This document shows, in pieces, positions 12,381 to 21,881 of a stretch of 48,764 nucleotides of DNA (the stretch's first letter is position 1; each line of letters starts with the position of its first letter). This DNA comes from Azolla pinnata (taxonomy: Eukaryota > Streptophyta > Polypodiopsida > Salviniales > Salviniaceae). The position numbers were made by a program, and so were the translations under genes. The stretch covers positions 1-48,764 of the forward strand of contig JBBBWG010029132.1 of the NCBI GenBank assembly GCA_037176905.1. The letters run 5' to 3'. A model generated the notes under the pieces. That model was given only the letters and a program-made list of their open reading frames with translations. It was not told the DNA's origin and made no database searches.

Positions 12381-14092
12381 CTACATACACAGTCAAGATT
12401 CCAGTATAGAGGCTTAAACTCTTGAGTTCTTTACTTTAAAGTCTTGAGCTTTTTCAGGAGAGTCGTATATGTAGCTGCACCGTAAAGCTGAAAAGTAAAC
12501 ATTTGGAGGGAGTTATGCAACTCCGTCTATTTTTTGTACTAGCTAATGGTATCACTGGTTGATTCTCTAATGGTGTGTTGATATAGTGTTGTGCTGCGTA
12601 GTTTGGTGTGCAATAATTCAGATTTATTTGATCATCTTGACTCTAAATTGGTGAAGCACGCATTTTAGATGACAATAATGGAGATGTGATTAACAATGAT
12701 TTTCGCTTGTTCAATGAGTTGAGCGAAGACCTGAAAATTCTTGCTGGGTGAGTCCAATGGAAAATGAAATCTTGGCAATGGTTGGTAGTGAATTTTTGGT
12801 TGAGAGCTATTAACGTCCAGAGGTGGTGTACTTCACAATGTGGAACATTTATCGGTTCCAGATCTTAAAAGAATGAGATTTATACTTCATATTGCAGTTC
12901 CAATTGTAGTGATATGCTATTACTATGATGGGGAAACATATGAAACATGCTTCACAACATTATAGTAATGTGCTCCAACTTAAGCGGAAACAATGCGGTT
13001 TGTCAATTGACATAATAGATTGAATTGATGTTAATTAAAGCTCAGCGGCCCATGCTTTGATTTCTCAACCTGAATTTGCTTTTGCTGAATTCATGGTGTT
13101 GACCAGCTTGTGGGCTAACTCGACACGTATGTGATACGCAATCCATTTTCTCTAACAACGGAACATCCCGCCCACACATAGTTTAAATGTTACGTCTTAA
13201 ATTTGACAACTAAATTGGTGTTTTGGTATAGAATTGATTACATATCTTGCATATCATGTTCATGTCGTTTGCAATATTCTTTTCCAGTCTAGGCTTGTGA
13301 GTCGCCCATGTTCTTTGACAATGGGAAGAGAATATCTCAAACCTCCATTAAACTAGGGATGCTGAACAATAGACTAGTTTTGACGATCACGATTCGCATT
13401 TTTCTCAATCCACATGACCAATCGATCTCTTGAATATCATCTCGGCTGCGCAAGGCATAACAGTCAAAGGTGGTGTTCAGCCTTCATTTCGCTTTGAATA
13501 CATGCAGGAAGTGCCATTGAAGATTTCAAGGTTTGGAGAACTTTCTCAGCTGCTTGACAAAAGCACATACAAAGAGTGTGAGTGAATCGCGTAATGCATT
13601 GCATCGAGAACTGTGGTTGGTGGAATCACCTTCTCTTCATATTGCCCTCACCAATCCAAAATAATTTATGCAAAAGATCTAATCGTAAGTCTGGACGGCA
13701 GGATAGCATTTGTTAAAGAAAGCAGACATTGCAATATTCGAGAAAGTGGGGCACATCGAATTCAAAATATAATGCACTCGCTTAGATCACCGAGCAAGGA
13801 ATCTCGCTGAATCCATTACTTTATGATCTGAGATCATGATTTCTCACTGAATCCATTACTTTATGATCTGAGATCACGATTCCTGCCGATCACTCTCGCG
13901 GTTTACTTCGAACCAGAACAATTAGGCACCACCACCACCACGATTGAAGAAGAAAGAACTCTTATCATCGAATTCTCAGCATGCATCTGCAATTAACACA
14001 TCGGAACCAGAAAACTGCTCTGTTTAAAGAGGAAATAGTATATAATGAGTGTCTCATAAGGTCCACGCAAAGAGGAACAGTGTATGAGCACA
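12381..14092. other. Intergenic region between SmD2 and the GGCT-like gene
   Basis: The left part is the 3' untranslated region of SmD2. I see no recognisable gene in the rest. It holds a 40-bp direct duplication near 13803-13880. Base composition is AT-rich with no long open frame. Confidence 0.5.
13803..13880 (+). repeat. 40-bp tandem duplication
   Basis: The segment CTCGCTGAATCCATTACTTT and the following TATGATCTGAGATCATGAT recur directly after a two-base spacer with only three or four differences (13803-13840 and 13843-13880). The short divergence suggests a recent duplication. Confidence 0.8.
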
Positions 14093-14299
14093 TCAACATC
14101 TTGTTGATCGTATATAATGGATACAACTTACGGTAATAGAAAACCCTCCCAGATCCACTCCAGATACAGTTGAAGAAGGAAATAGAGGAGGGTTTGCCAT
14201 CATAACAGCTGCAGCCAATAGGAAGGGAAGCAAACCTTTGAGCACCTCCTCCTCCTCCTCCAACTTAACGTAGCTGAATCTCAATCGATTCTTCTTCAT
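14093..14299 (-). CDS. Small hypothetical ORF with a hydrophobic segment
   Basis: A minus-strand frame starts at an ATG and reads MKKNRLRFSYVKL, a run of five Glu, then LLPFLLAAAVMMANP, which looks like a membrane or lumen-targeting segment. A consensus donor (ACC|GTAAGT) falls within the frame near 14130, so this could be one exon of a small spliced gene. It may equally be part of the 3' region of the GGCT-like transcript that ends upstream at 14465. I do not recognise a family. Confidence 0.2.
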   Translation of the reverse strand: MKKNRLRFSYVKLEEEEEVLKGLLPFLLAAAVMMANPPLFPSSTVSGVDLGGFSITVSCIHYIRSTRC

Positions 14300-14464
14300 G
14301 ACCTATATTTTGGTTTTTTAAGTACCATTGGACAAAGCAGGTTCTTTTCCATGTTTTCTTTTTTGGTTTCTCAATCTATCCCACCAACATATATATATAT
14401 ATATATACCATGGAGGATCTGTGCTCTTCTTCCTTCTTACAGACAAGACGAGATCGAAGAGCAG

Positions 14465-15664
14465 TCAATGCTTGGTTGTTTGGGAGGAGGAGGAATGGAA
14501 GAGGCTGGCCTCCTCCATCCACGCGTAGACATGCTCCAAGAAGGTGCGATTCGCGGGGCGATCCTTGCGGCGAACATACGCGGATGCCTCCTCGACGGTG
14601 TAGCATTCGATGTAAGGAGCGCAAGAAGCCATCTTGTGGGCATAGGACTGGCATGCGAAGTAGGCATGAGCACTCACCTGGACAGATCTTGTGGTGCTGG
14701 TGCTGCTGCTGGTGATCTTGGCTATGGCATTGGCGCCATCGCCGAGGGATCGTGGAACATCTTCGACCACGGCGAGATCGCGGCGTCTTCGCTCCTCGAT
14801 CGCGAAGGCACCGCCATCGCCATCGCCATCGCCATCGTCATCGTCGTCGAGGCCTTTGGCAATGGCATCGAGCGAGGAATCCTGGGAGCCATCGGCGCCG
14901 CAGTCATCCGATTCGAGAGCTGCGGCGACACCATAGCCGAGCTTGGAATCTCCATCGCCGCCGTCGCCTTGTTCTTCTTCGTCGTCGTCGTCGTCGACGA
15001 TGCAGCATCCGGAGTCGTCGAGCGTAATCGCATCGTCGAATCCCAGCGAGGAATCGCCATAGCCGCCGGAGCCATCTGCAGCGGCGCCGTCGTCGCCGCC
15101 CATCGTCGCCGCCGTCGTCGTCGTCATCATCACATCGATCTGCTTCCTCTCGTAGTGGCCCTTGGTGATGCCCTCGAGGTCGTCGAGGCGAGAGAGGGCG
15201 AAGTCGTCGATCTCGTAGATCTCGCCCCTCACGTGGTGCCCGCTGGGCGAGGGCGTGTGGAGGAGGAAGGGCACCTGGAAGGGCCCGCAGACGAGGGGGA
15301 ACTTCCGGGCGGTGAGGCCGGCGCCGAGGAAGCGGGCGTGGCGCGACGCCATGAGCTCCTCCATGAGCCAGTGGTTGCCGAAGCCCTGCTTGAGAGTGCC
15401 GTAGACGAAGGCCAGGTGGGGGAGGAGCAGGGCCGGCGATGGCTCCCGCCTCCCGTGCTGCTGCGGCTGCGGCGGCGGCTCAGCTCTCGTGGCGGAGTGG
15501 TGATGGTGAGGAAGGGGATCGATGGAGCTGCTGCCGCCATGGAGGAGGAGGGGTCGGTTGAGGTGGAGCTTGGGGGAGAGATGGGCGTGGGCGTGGGCGT
15601 GGGCGCGGGAGGGGAGATCGGAGGAGGAAGGGGAGGAGGACGGGGAGCAGTTCAAGCAAATCAT
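14465..15664 (-). CDS. Gamma-glutamylcyclotransferase-like (AIG2-like) protein
   Basis: A 399-aa intronless frame from ATG to stop. The fold of the GGCT/AIG2 family is visible in two parts. Residues 85-179 carry AFVYGTLKQGFGNHWLM (the substrate-binding YGTL loop), FPLVCGPFQVPFLL, HHVRGEIYEIDDFALSRL and DDLEGITKGHYERK, with Glu164 in the position of the family's catalytic acid. Residues 329-385 hold the end of the domain with VSAHAYFACQSYAH and VRRKDRPANRTFLEHVYAWM. These blocks match plant putative gamma-glutamylcyclotransferases of the Arabidopsis At3g02910 type. Such enzymes release 5-oxoproline from gamma-glutamyl compounds; the substrate here is unknown. Between the two parts lies a ~150-residue insert rich in Asp, Gly, Ala and Ser, far longer than the short acidic linker of relatives. 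The N-terminal ~80 residues are low-complexity (His, Pro, Ser). GC content is much higher than in neighbouring genes. Confidence 0.85.
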   Translation of the reverse strand: MICLNCSPSSSPSSSDLPSRAHAHAHAHLSPKLHLNRPLLLHGGSSSIDPLPHHHHSATRAEPPPQPQQHGRREPSPALLLPHLAFVYGTLKQGFGNHWLMEELMASRHARFLGAGLTARKFPLVCGPFQVPFLLHTPSPSGHHVRGEIYEIDDFALSRLDDLEGITKGHYERKQIDVMMTTTTAATMGGDDGAAADGSGGYGDSSLGFDDAITLDDSGCCIVDDDDDEEEQGDGGDGDSKLGYGVAAALESDDCGADGSQDSSLDAIAKGLDDDDDGDGDGDGGAFAIEERRRRDLAVVEDVPRSLGDGANAIAKITSSSTSTTRSVQVSAHAYFACQSYAHKMASCAPYIECYTVEEASAYVRRKDRPANRTFLEHVYAWMEEASLFHSSSSQTTKH

Positions 15665-15747
15665 GGCGATGGCGATGGCGAGATCGATCGATCGAAGCAG
15701 CAGGAAGCAGGGGAGCTTCTGCAGGGACGACGACGAAGAAGAAGAAC

Positions 15748-15781
15748 GAAGAACGAAGAACGAAGAACGAAGAACGAAGAA
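15748..15781 (+). repeat. Seven-base microsatellite (GAACGAA)n at the gap edge
   Basis: Four to five copies of AGAACGA run directly into the block of N. The assembly most likely broke here because the repeat is longer than the reads could span. Confidence 0.75.
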
Positions 15782-15881
15782 NNNNNNNNNNNNNNNNNNN
15801 NNNNNNNNNNNNNNNNNNNNNNNNNNNNNNNNNNNNNNNNNNNNNNNNNNNNNNNNNNNNNNNNNNNNNNNNNNNNNNNNN
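15782..15881. other. Assembly gap (100 N)
   Basis: Exactly 100 N, the usual placeholder for a gap of unknown size. It lies about 120 bp upstream of the GGCT-like start codon, so part of that gene's 5' region may be missing. Open frames running through the gap are meaningless. Confidence 0.98.
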
Positions 15882-17130
15882 CGAATCGGATCGGATCGCG
15901 TCGCATCGGTTTCGATATCGCAGGCGCTTGCCTGTTCGAACCTCGGCGAAATGCGACGCGACGATCCGTCGGTCGGGCAGTCACGATGGAAGAATCCCCC
16001 CGATCGTTAGACCTGCTTGCTGCTGGGCCCTTTCGGTATTCGTCGCCCTATCCGATACTTCCATTGCCTCCGAGAATAAGCGTGCCTGATGGATGCCTGG
16101 CCCCCCACTCTTCCACCTTTTGCATTCTCTACAGAATCGGCACAAATTCATCCACAGAAACTGGAACGGAACAGAGAGAATTCGAGTGGGGAAAAAGGGC
16201 ATACAAACTGAAAAATGCTGGAAGCGTGCCACGGGTCAGAGTGGCATGTTCTGGGACCTTATCCTGTTGCTGCTGCTTTTGCTTGCTTCTGCTTCTTGAT
16301 GATGCCCACATCCTTGTGGTAAAGCTTTTCCGGACTCTCTCGATCATACCGTCACATGTTGCCTCGATCGGAGTTATACATACGGCCTTTTGCAGCGGCA
16401 TCGTCTCTTGACGCGGGGCCATGAGCCACAACAACATTGTGGAAACAATCATATAATTATTATTATTTATGGTCCAAAACCATCTAGGAACAGTTTGTGG
16501 ATCGAATCATGTGGTCACCCACAAACCCAAAGCCTCTTCCGCAACGAGCTTAGCTTTTTAGCAAGGACCATCATTCCATTCGTCGTAATTTGTAACCAAA
16601 CGGTAAAAAAAAATCGAAGTCTGGAATAAACGCTAAACCCTAGACCCCAAACCCCAAAGCCTGAGATATATAAAAATTACTATGATATTCAGGTAATTGT
16701 AAAAGCTACCTACAGTGGTAACAAGTTACAACCCATCTCTCGATCGGTCAATTACCCGGACACTTCTCACAGATCGCTACTCTTGGCGGCAAGAACATTT
16801 TGAATGCTATTCGCATGGACATGTTTACAACAATGCAAAGCACGAAGTCGGTAGAAAAGCTCTCGCAGCTCCTCCTGCTTACAGATTAACTGCGAGGAGG
16901 AGGGATCCGATGGCAGAGCTGAAAGCTTCGAGCTGAATGAATCGAGTAAAGCTCCACCATAAACCCAGATCAAGGGCAGCAGCTCCCCGCCTGCATTGGC
17001 AATCGGGGCTACTTACAAGCGAAAGATGAGCATTCGATCAGCAATGGATTTCGCGAGCTTCCGATCGGGATGGGCTAGATTTAGAGACGCATGGACTAAG
17101 ATAAGAAGGGCAACCTTCCTCCTCCTCTTC
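15882..17130. other. Intergenic region right of the gap
   Basis: No gene recognised. The first 100 bases are GC-rich with repeated GGATC/CGATC words. A 107-codon minus-strand frame at 16129-16452 and an overlapping plus-strand frame do not resemble known proteins. CTAAACCCTAGACCCCAAAC at about 16632 is a degenerate telomere-like motif. Confidence 0.4.
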
Positions 17131-17197
17131 TAGGGTTTAGGGTTTGGGGTTTAGGGTTTAGGGTTTGGGGTTTAGGGTTTAGGGTTTAGGGTTTAGT
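17131..17197 (+). repeat. Interstitial telomere-type repeat (TTTAGGG)n
   Basis: About nine consecutive units of TTTAGGG with two TTTGGGG variants. It lies upstream of the GRX-like gene's leader. Only about 65 bp long and flanked by unique sequence on both sides, so it is not a chromosome end. Confidence 0.85.
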
Positions 17198-17204
17198 GTT
17201 GTCA

Positions 17205-17277
17205 CTTTTGTGGGCGATTTGTGTGTGACTTGTGGGCGATTTCTTGTGTGACTTGTGGGCGATTTTGTGGTTCCTTC
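17205..17277 (+). repeat. Short 24-bp tandem repeat
   Basis: Three copies of TTGTGGGCGATTT separated by TGTGTGTGAC-like spacers follow the telomere-type repeat. Upstream of the GRX-like gene; a regulatory role is possible but unsupported. Confidence 0.6.
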
Positions 17278-17409
17278 GTGTCAGTTGCGCGGATCAGCGT
17301 AAAACCCAGCAAATCGAGCTCGCGGCAGCTTCTCTCTTTCTCTTCCATCTTTCTCAGCAAGGGCGCGTTGCCTGCCTTGCCATGGCAGCTCCTGTGAAAT
17401 GACGAACGA

Positions 17410-18967
17410 ATGAAGCAGAGAGCTCTCAAAGGGTCTCTTCTTCCCTCTCTCTCTCTCTCTCACTTCTCCACTTCTCTTCGCATCCCTAAGTTTCAACTTC
17501 AGGTAACAGCTCGTTCTTCCCCTCCTCCTCCTTCTTCTTCACCCTTTTCTCTGCCATTTGGCTTGCCCCTTGTTTATCTTGATGGATCTGATTTCCTTTG
17601 CAACCACCTCTGTGCAAGTGCATGCACAGAATTAGGGCTCGCGAATGCTTGTATTAATGTAGCATGTCTTTGCATATGTATGCCTCTAGGTACTAGGTGT
17701 ATGTGTATGTGTGTGCTTGTCGATATGTACCATGATGCTTACGGCTCAGAAGAGAACTCGCCTTCTTATTCTGGCGTTGCACTTGTGTCTTGCATTGGCA
17801 TGGATCAGAATATAGAAGCGCAGTTAGGGTTTCTGGAAGAGTGCACCTTCTTCTTTTCTCACTTATAGCCTTTTCTTGCACAGCTTAGGATAGCGTACCC
17901 TCAGGGTTTTGAAAAAATGCTTCTTGTTCCGAATTAAAGCTCTGTTTTTGGATTTCGGATAAGGTTTCTGAGGAAATGTACTTCGTTCTTCTCAGGATTA
18001 TAAGCTTGTTTGCATCGAACAAAAGAGCGATTACATTATCAAGGTTTCTGAAAGAAACTATCTGTTTTGAAAATGTATCTCGCATGTGGGGGTTTTTGTG
18101 CACGTATATTGGATGAAATCACAGAGGAACAACTTTAAGGTGATGTTCGGCTTTGATCTGTGAAATTACTAAGATTACTGTTTTATGTGTGTGAAGCAGG
18201 TGGGGTTTTGTGTGTAATTAGTATGATAGCTGTTTTGTGTGTGAGAGACGGGTGGGGTTTATCTGTTTGTTGATTTAATTTTGTAAACCAGAGATACCAC
18301 TATAACTCAAAAGGGAAATGTTTCGATTTTCCTTTTCAATATTTACTGTTGAAGAGTAAGGAAAATCTGGTGTTAATGTGTTTTCAGTGTGCAAGCACAT
18401 AGTTTGTTTTGTGTATATTGGTTGGCTCCTTTCTGTCTATACAAGATAGAAGTTGCACTTCAATAGATTTTCGAGTGATATTCTATTTTTTGTGTTCTTG
18501 GGTTTCTCGTATTGTACACAAAGAGGGGCATTATTATGGAACGGTGTTCTTGCTAACAAGTACTTCTAATATGCAATGGAGAACAAAGTTTATATGTGTG
18601 TGACATTGTATAATGAAGGGTGCCTACTCACGAGAGGGCTTCATCTTATTTGAGCATTCCATTGCGCAATTCATTGGTGTGTAAAGATGCAGAGTCGTTA
18701 ACTCTGCATGTGATTCGCTTTTAAGGAATAATGTATCTTTTTCTTATAATCTTCTTTGGACAATTCTATGTAGGAACAACTTGCTATGCCATGGCGTGAC
18801 GGCAATCATTCTCCAATGCTATACCGACATGGTGATACTTCAGACATCATTAATTAGAATTATCTTTTCTATGGCAAGCCACATGGAAAGATAGTGAAAA
18901 CTCAGCCTCTACCAACTATGTACTAAGGGTTGTATGCTTCTAGATTTATCTAAACACCGACAAGAGC
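17410..18967 (+). other. Probable 5' leader with an intron for the GRX-like gene
   Basis: A pyrimidine-rich stretch with (CT)n near 17444-17463, a consensus-like donor CTTCAG|GTAACA at about 17501, then 1.4 kb of T-rich, stop-rich sequence before the coding start at 18968. This pattern fits a transcribed leader with one intron. The acceptor is not certain; CGACAAG just before the ATG is one candidate. Open frames here are short and not protein-like. Confidence 0.4.
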
Positions 18968-20323
18968 ATGGGAAGCATACCATCTAAGCACCAGGAAATA
19001 GAATCTTCATCAGATGCTTTTTTGTCACGAACAAACTCTGTGCCTGAAAAAAATAACAGAAATGCAACGTTATCAAACATGCCATGGAAGTTGAGATTGT
19101 TCAGTATATCTCAGTCAAGAAGATGTGATCCCTTGCAAAATGTGGTGTTATCAGACTTGGAATCAGTGCAGCAAGGGGTTGAATTTTCCTGTGAGGGAAA
19201 CAAGGGAGCTAATAATGCACATGATTCAGCATTAAATTCAGTTGAGAGAGTACCATGTAAGGATTCAAATCAGGCGATTCACAGTGATGGCACAAATGTC
19301 TCTTTAGTCAATCCATTTGATGCAACCATTGGGTTGAGGCTGTTGTTAAACCCTGGTCTAGAATCACCATCTAAAGTGTTGGCATCACCTACCAGGGAGA
19401 TAAGCTTCAAAAAATCTTTGCTTTCAAATGGAAGTATTACCATAAAGTCCGATGAAGAATTCATGCTCGAACCTCTATTGAGACAAGTATCAGTTCCCAT
19501 TATTCAGGAAGAAGTGGGCGTAAAAGATGAGGAACTGCCAAATGAAGGAGTCAAGCCAGATGCAAACATTCTTCCAATTTTTGATCCATGCATTTTGGCC
19601 AATTTTGAGAAAGCTGTGGAAGAATCCTGGAGAATTTCAAATGTAAAATCCTCCAAGAAAGTGTCTTCATCTTCTGAAACATCCTGCTCTGATGAAGAGA
19701 GTTGTTCTGAAGAGGATTACATAAAATGCGTGAGCCCTAGAATGCACACCCCTCAGTTGAAAACGGTCTCTCTTTGTGATAGGAAAGCGTTGTTTTCTGA
19801 AGTTTGCCCTCTTACTAATGAGGAGAAACAATGGAGTCGGGAAGAGTATCTCAACAAATTTGAAAGGGTTTGTCCTCCGGGCTGTGAGAGCAAGATAGTT
19901 ATCTATTTCACAAGTTTGAGAGCCGTGAGAAAGACCTTTGAAGATGGCTTTATGCTCCGTTTGATCTTAAAAGGACTGAGGGTGCATGTGGATGAGAGAG
20001 ATGTATGGATGCATTCCAGGTTCAGACAAGAGCTTACAGATGTGATGGGGAAGGCTGTGTCTGTGCCACGGCTATTCATTCTCGGGAGGTATATCGGAGG
20101 TGCTGACGAAGTGGAAGTGTTACATGAAGAAGGAATCCTTGCTAGGCTTGTGGAAGGATTGCCTATGAATAGCAAGGATATCTGCAGTATATGTGCAGAT
20201 GTAAGGTTTATACCATGCTCCATATGCAGGGGAAGCCGTAAAAGAATCTCTCACATGGATCTTGTAGAATGTTGCAAGAAGTGCAATGAGAATGGTTTGA
20301 TGATGTGTCCTTTGTGTGAATAA
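18968..20323 (+). CDS. Glutaredoxin-like protein with C-terminal Cys-rich tail
   Basis: A 451-aa single coding exon. The N-terminus MGSIPSK fits an N-myristoylation signal (Gly2, Ser6), so membrane anchoring is likely. Residues ~20-290 are Ser-rich, acidic and probably disordered. From about residue 310 there is a glutaredoxin-like domain, IVIYFTSLRAVRKTFEDG to VPRLFILGRYIGGADEVEVL, followed by CSIC, CSIC, CKKC and CPLC pairs that should bind zinc or an Fe-S cluster. The CPYC active site of true glutaredoxins is replaced by SLRAVR, so thiol-disulfide exchange at that site is not expected. This architecture is that of the plant GRX-like group including Arabidopsis At3g57070 and At5g39865, whose biochemical function is poorly known. 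The start is the first ATG of the frame and is supported by the myristoylation motif. Confidence 0.9.
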   Translation: MGSIPSKHQEIESSSDAFLSRTNSVPEKNNRNATLSNMPWKLRLFSISQSRRCDPLQNVVLSDLESVQQGVEFSCEGNKGANNAHDSALNSVERVPCKDSNQAIHSDGTNVSLVNPFDATIGLRLLLNPGLESPSKVLASPTREISFKKSLLSNGSITIKSDEEFMLEPLLRQVSVPIIQEEVGVKDEELPNEGVKPDANILPIFDPCILANFEKAVEESWRISNVKSSKKVSSSSETSCSDEESCSEEDYIKCVSPRMHTPQLKTVSLCDRKALFSEVCPLTNEEKQWSREEYLNKFERVCPPGCESKIVIYFTSLRAVRKTFEDGFMLRLILKGLRVHVDERDVWMHSRFRQELTDVMGKAVSVPRLFILGRYIGGADEVEVLHEEGILARLVEGLPMNSKDICSICADVRFIPCSICRGSRKRISHMDLVECCKKCNENGLMMCPLCE

Positions 20324-20787
20324 GCTGTGTGGATGCCAAGGTGGCTTGAAAGGTAAACCTGAATGCAATATCTACCATCGCTGGGTAGCCAGTCGCAGGC
20401 TTATGATTGGTACGCATGTAACGACAATGGTTTGAAGTGACAGATTCTTTGAGGTTGTTATCATTGAGCATCAATTTTGTTTATGGATGTAAATTTCGAG
20501 TTGATTAAACAGTATTCTAGTGATGAACAAGACATACCCTTGTATCACATTCTTTGTAGCTGCAAATGCTATCCTTTTTGGTATGTCGATACTATCTGTA
20601 CATTTACCTGGCAAAACCACGCCTCAAGGAATTTGTGACCATTCTGCACGTCAAGGTGTTTCTGAGAAAACAACTCACTTAGAAATTTGGAAAGCATACT
20701 AATGCAAATTCCGGTAATCTGCTTGTCAGCACACGTTCTCTCTGAGGTCACTCTTGATCCAAGAAATCCTTAGCTGTAAGGAAGAGA

Positions 20788-21148
20788 TTGGGAACATACC
20801 TGCATTCATGTGTAGCTTTTAATCTGTTCGACAAGCTGCATTTAATCATGATAGTGACAATTAACCATACGGAAAAAGTGTCTGGAAATTTGGGACCATC
20901 ATGATAGTGACAGTTAACCATACGGAACGAGTGTCTGGAAATTGGGAACATCATGATAGTGTGTCTAAAAATTGGGAACGTATCCACATTAATCTGTAGC
21001 CTCTAAAAGGGGATTCTGCATGACAAGTTGCATTTGGTCATGATAGAGACAGTTAACCACAAGAAAGAGTGTTTGGAAATAGGAAACATATCCACATTAA
21101 TCTGTAGCTTTTAAGCTGGGATTCTGAATGACAAGTTTCATTGAAGCA
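20788..21148 (+). repeat. Nested imperfect tandem repeats downstream of the GRX-like gene
   Basis: A unit of about 50 bp (CATGATAGTGACAGTTAACC, then ATACGGAA...GTGTCTGGAAATTGGGAA) occurs three to four times. It is nested in a larger unit that also contains ATCCACATTAATCTGTAGCT and GGGATTCTG.ATGACAAG. Copies differ by substitutions and deletions. Lies between the 3' ends of the GRX-like gene (plus) and GatC (minus). Confidence 0.75.
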
Positions 21149-21881
21149 TGTAAAAAACAAATTGAAGGAAACATCTGCGTACTAGTCATGAATCATGATA
21201 CAGCAGTTATGCAGGCCAATCACAAGGGGGAATTTCAGCCTTCAGGAAGATTCCTTGATCGAGGCATATTAATGACACACGTTAGTTCTGCGATTACAAA
21301 AGAAACGTGTGATAAAATCAAACTAATTCTTTGAAGCCTTGCAATACAGCTAAAATATATGAAATAACTGGTTGAACTGTATTCGAAGAGAAAAACTTAA
21401 GACTGAATATATCATGGGAAGAGCTTGGCCACTGCAGGTGAGTTATCAAACCAATTACTTTAATAACTAAACCATGCACTCTCAGTTGCCACATTCATCC
21501 ATTCTTAAGTTCTTGAACATCAGGCATAACAGGTGAAAACATTTATTCTTTGTCTCCTTGGTTTCTCCAAGATAATATACATCCTTTTACATGTGACATG
21601 CGAACGTTCATTTTTTGTCACAGGTCATATTTCACCTCAACAGATGATAATAGAATTTCTCACCTCTCCAAATTCTTCTCTTGATGGAGAGGGGGAACAG
21701 AAACAGAGACAAACACTGTAAAAAAGTATTTGGGTACTTTCCAAAACATTGAGATTACTTTTTGAAGTCCCTTTGTTCATGAAAATCCTACTAACAAATG
21801 ATAAAGATGATAGCTCAACAGCAAGGTCTTCAATATAATATCGAAATGACAAGAAGAAAGAGAGGCATCCACATGTCAGGA

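Noticed and set aside
15925..15950. tRNA B-box-like GTTCGAACC
   Set aside because: No A box or cloverleaf around it; it is a short palindrome in GC-rich sequence.
14351..16411. 686-codon plus-strand open frame
   Set aside because: It is antisense to the GGCT-like gene, runs through 100 N and is low-complexity; the GC-rich repeat on the other strand keeps it open.
16129..16452. 107-codon minus-strand frame
   Set aside because: No family similarity, overlaps a plus-strand frame, and there is no promoter or splice support.
17131..17197. Chromosome end
   Set aside because: The telomere-type array is only ~65 bp and has unique sequence and genes on both sides.
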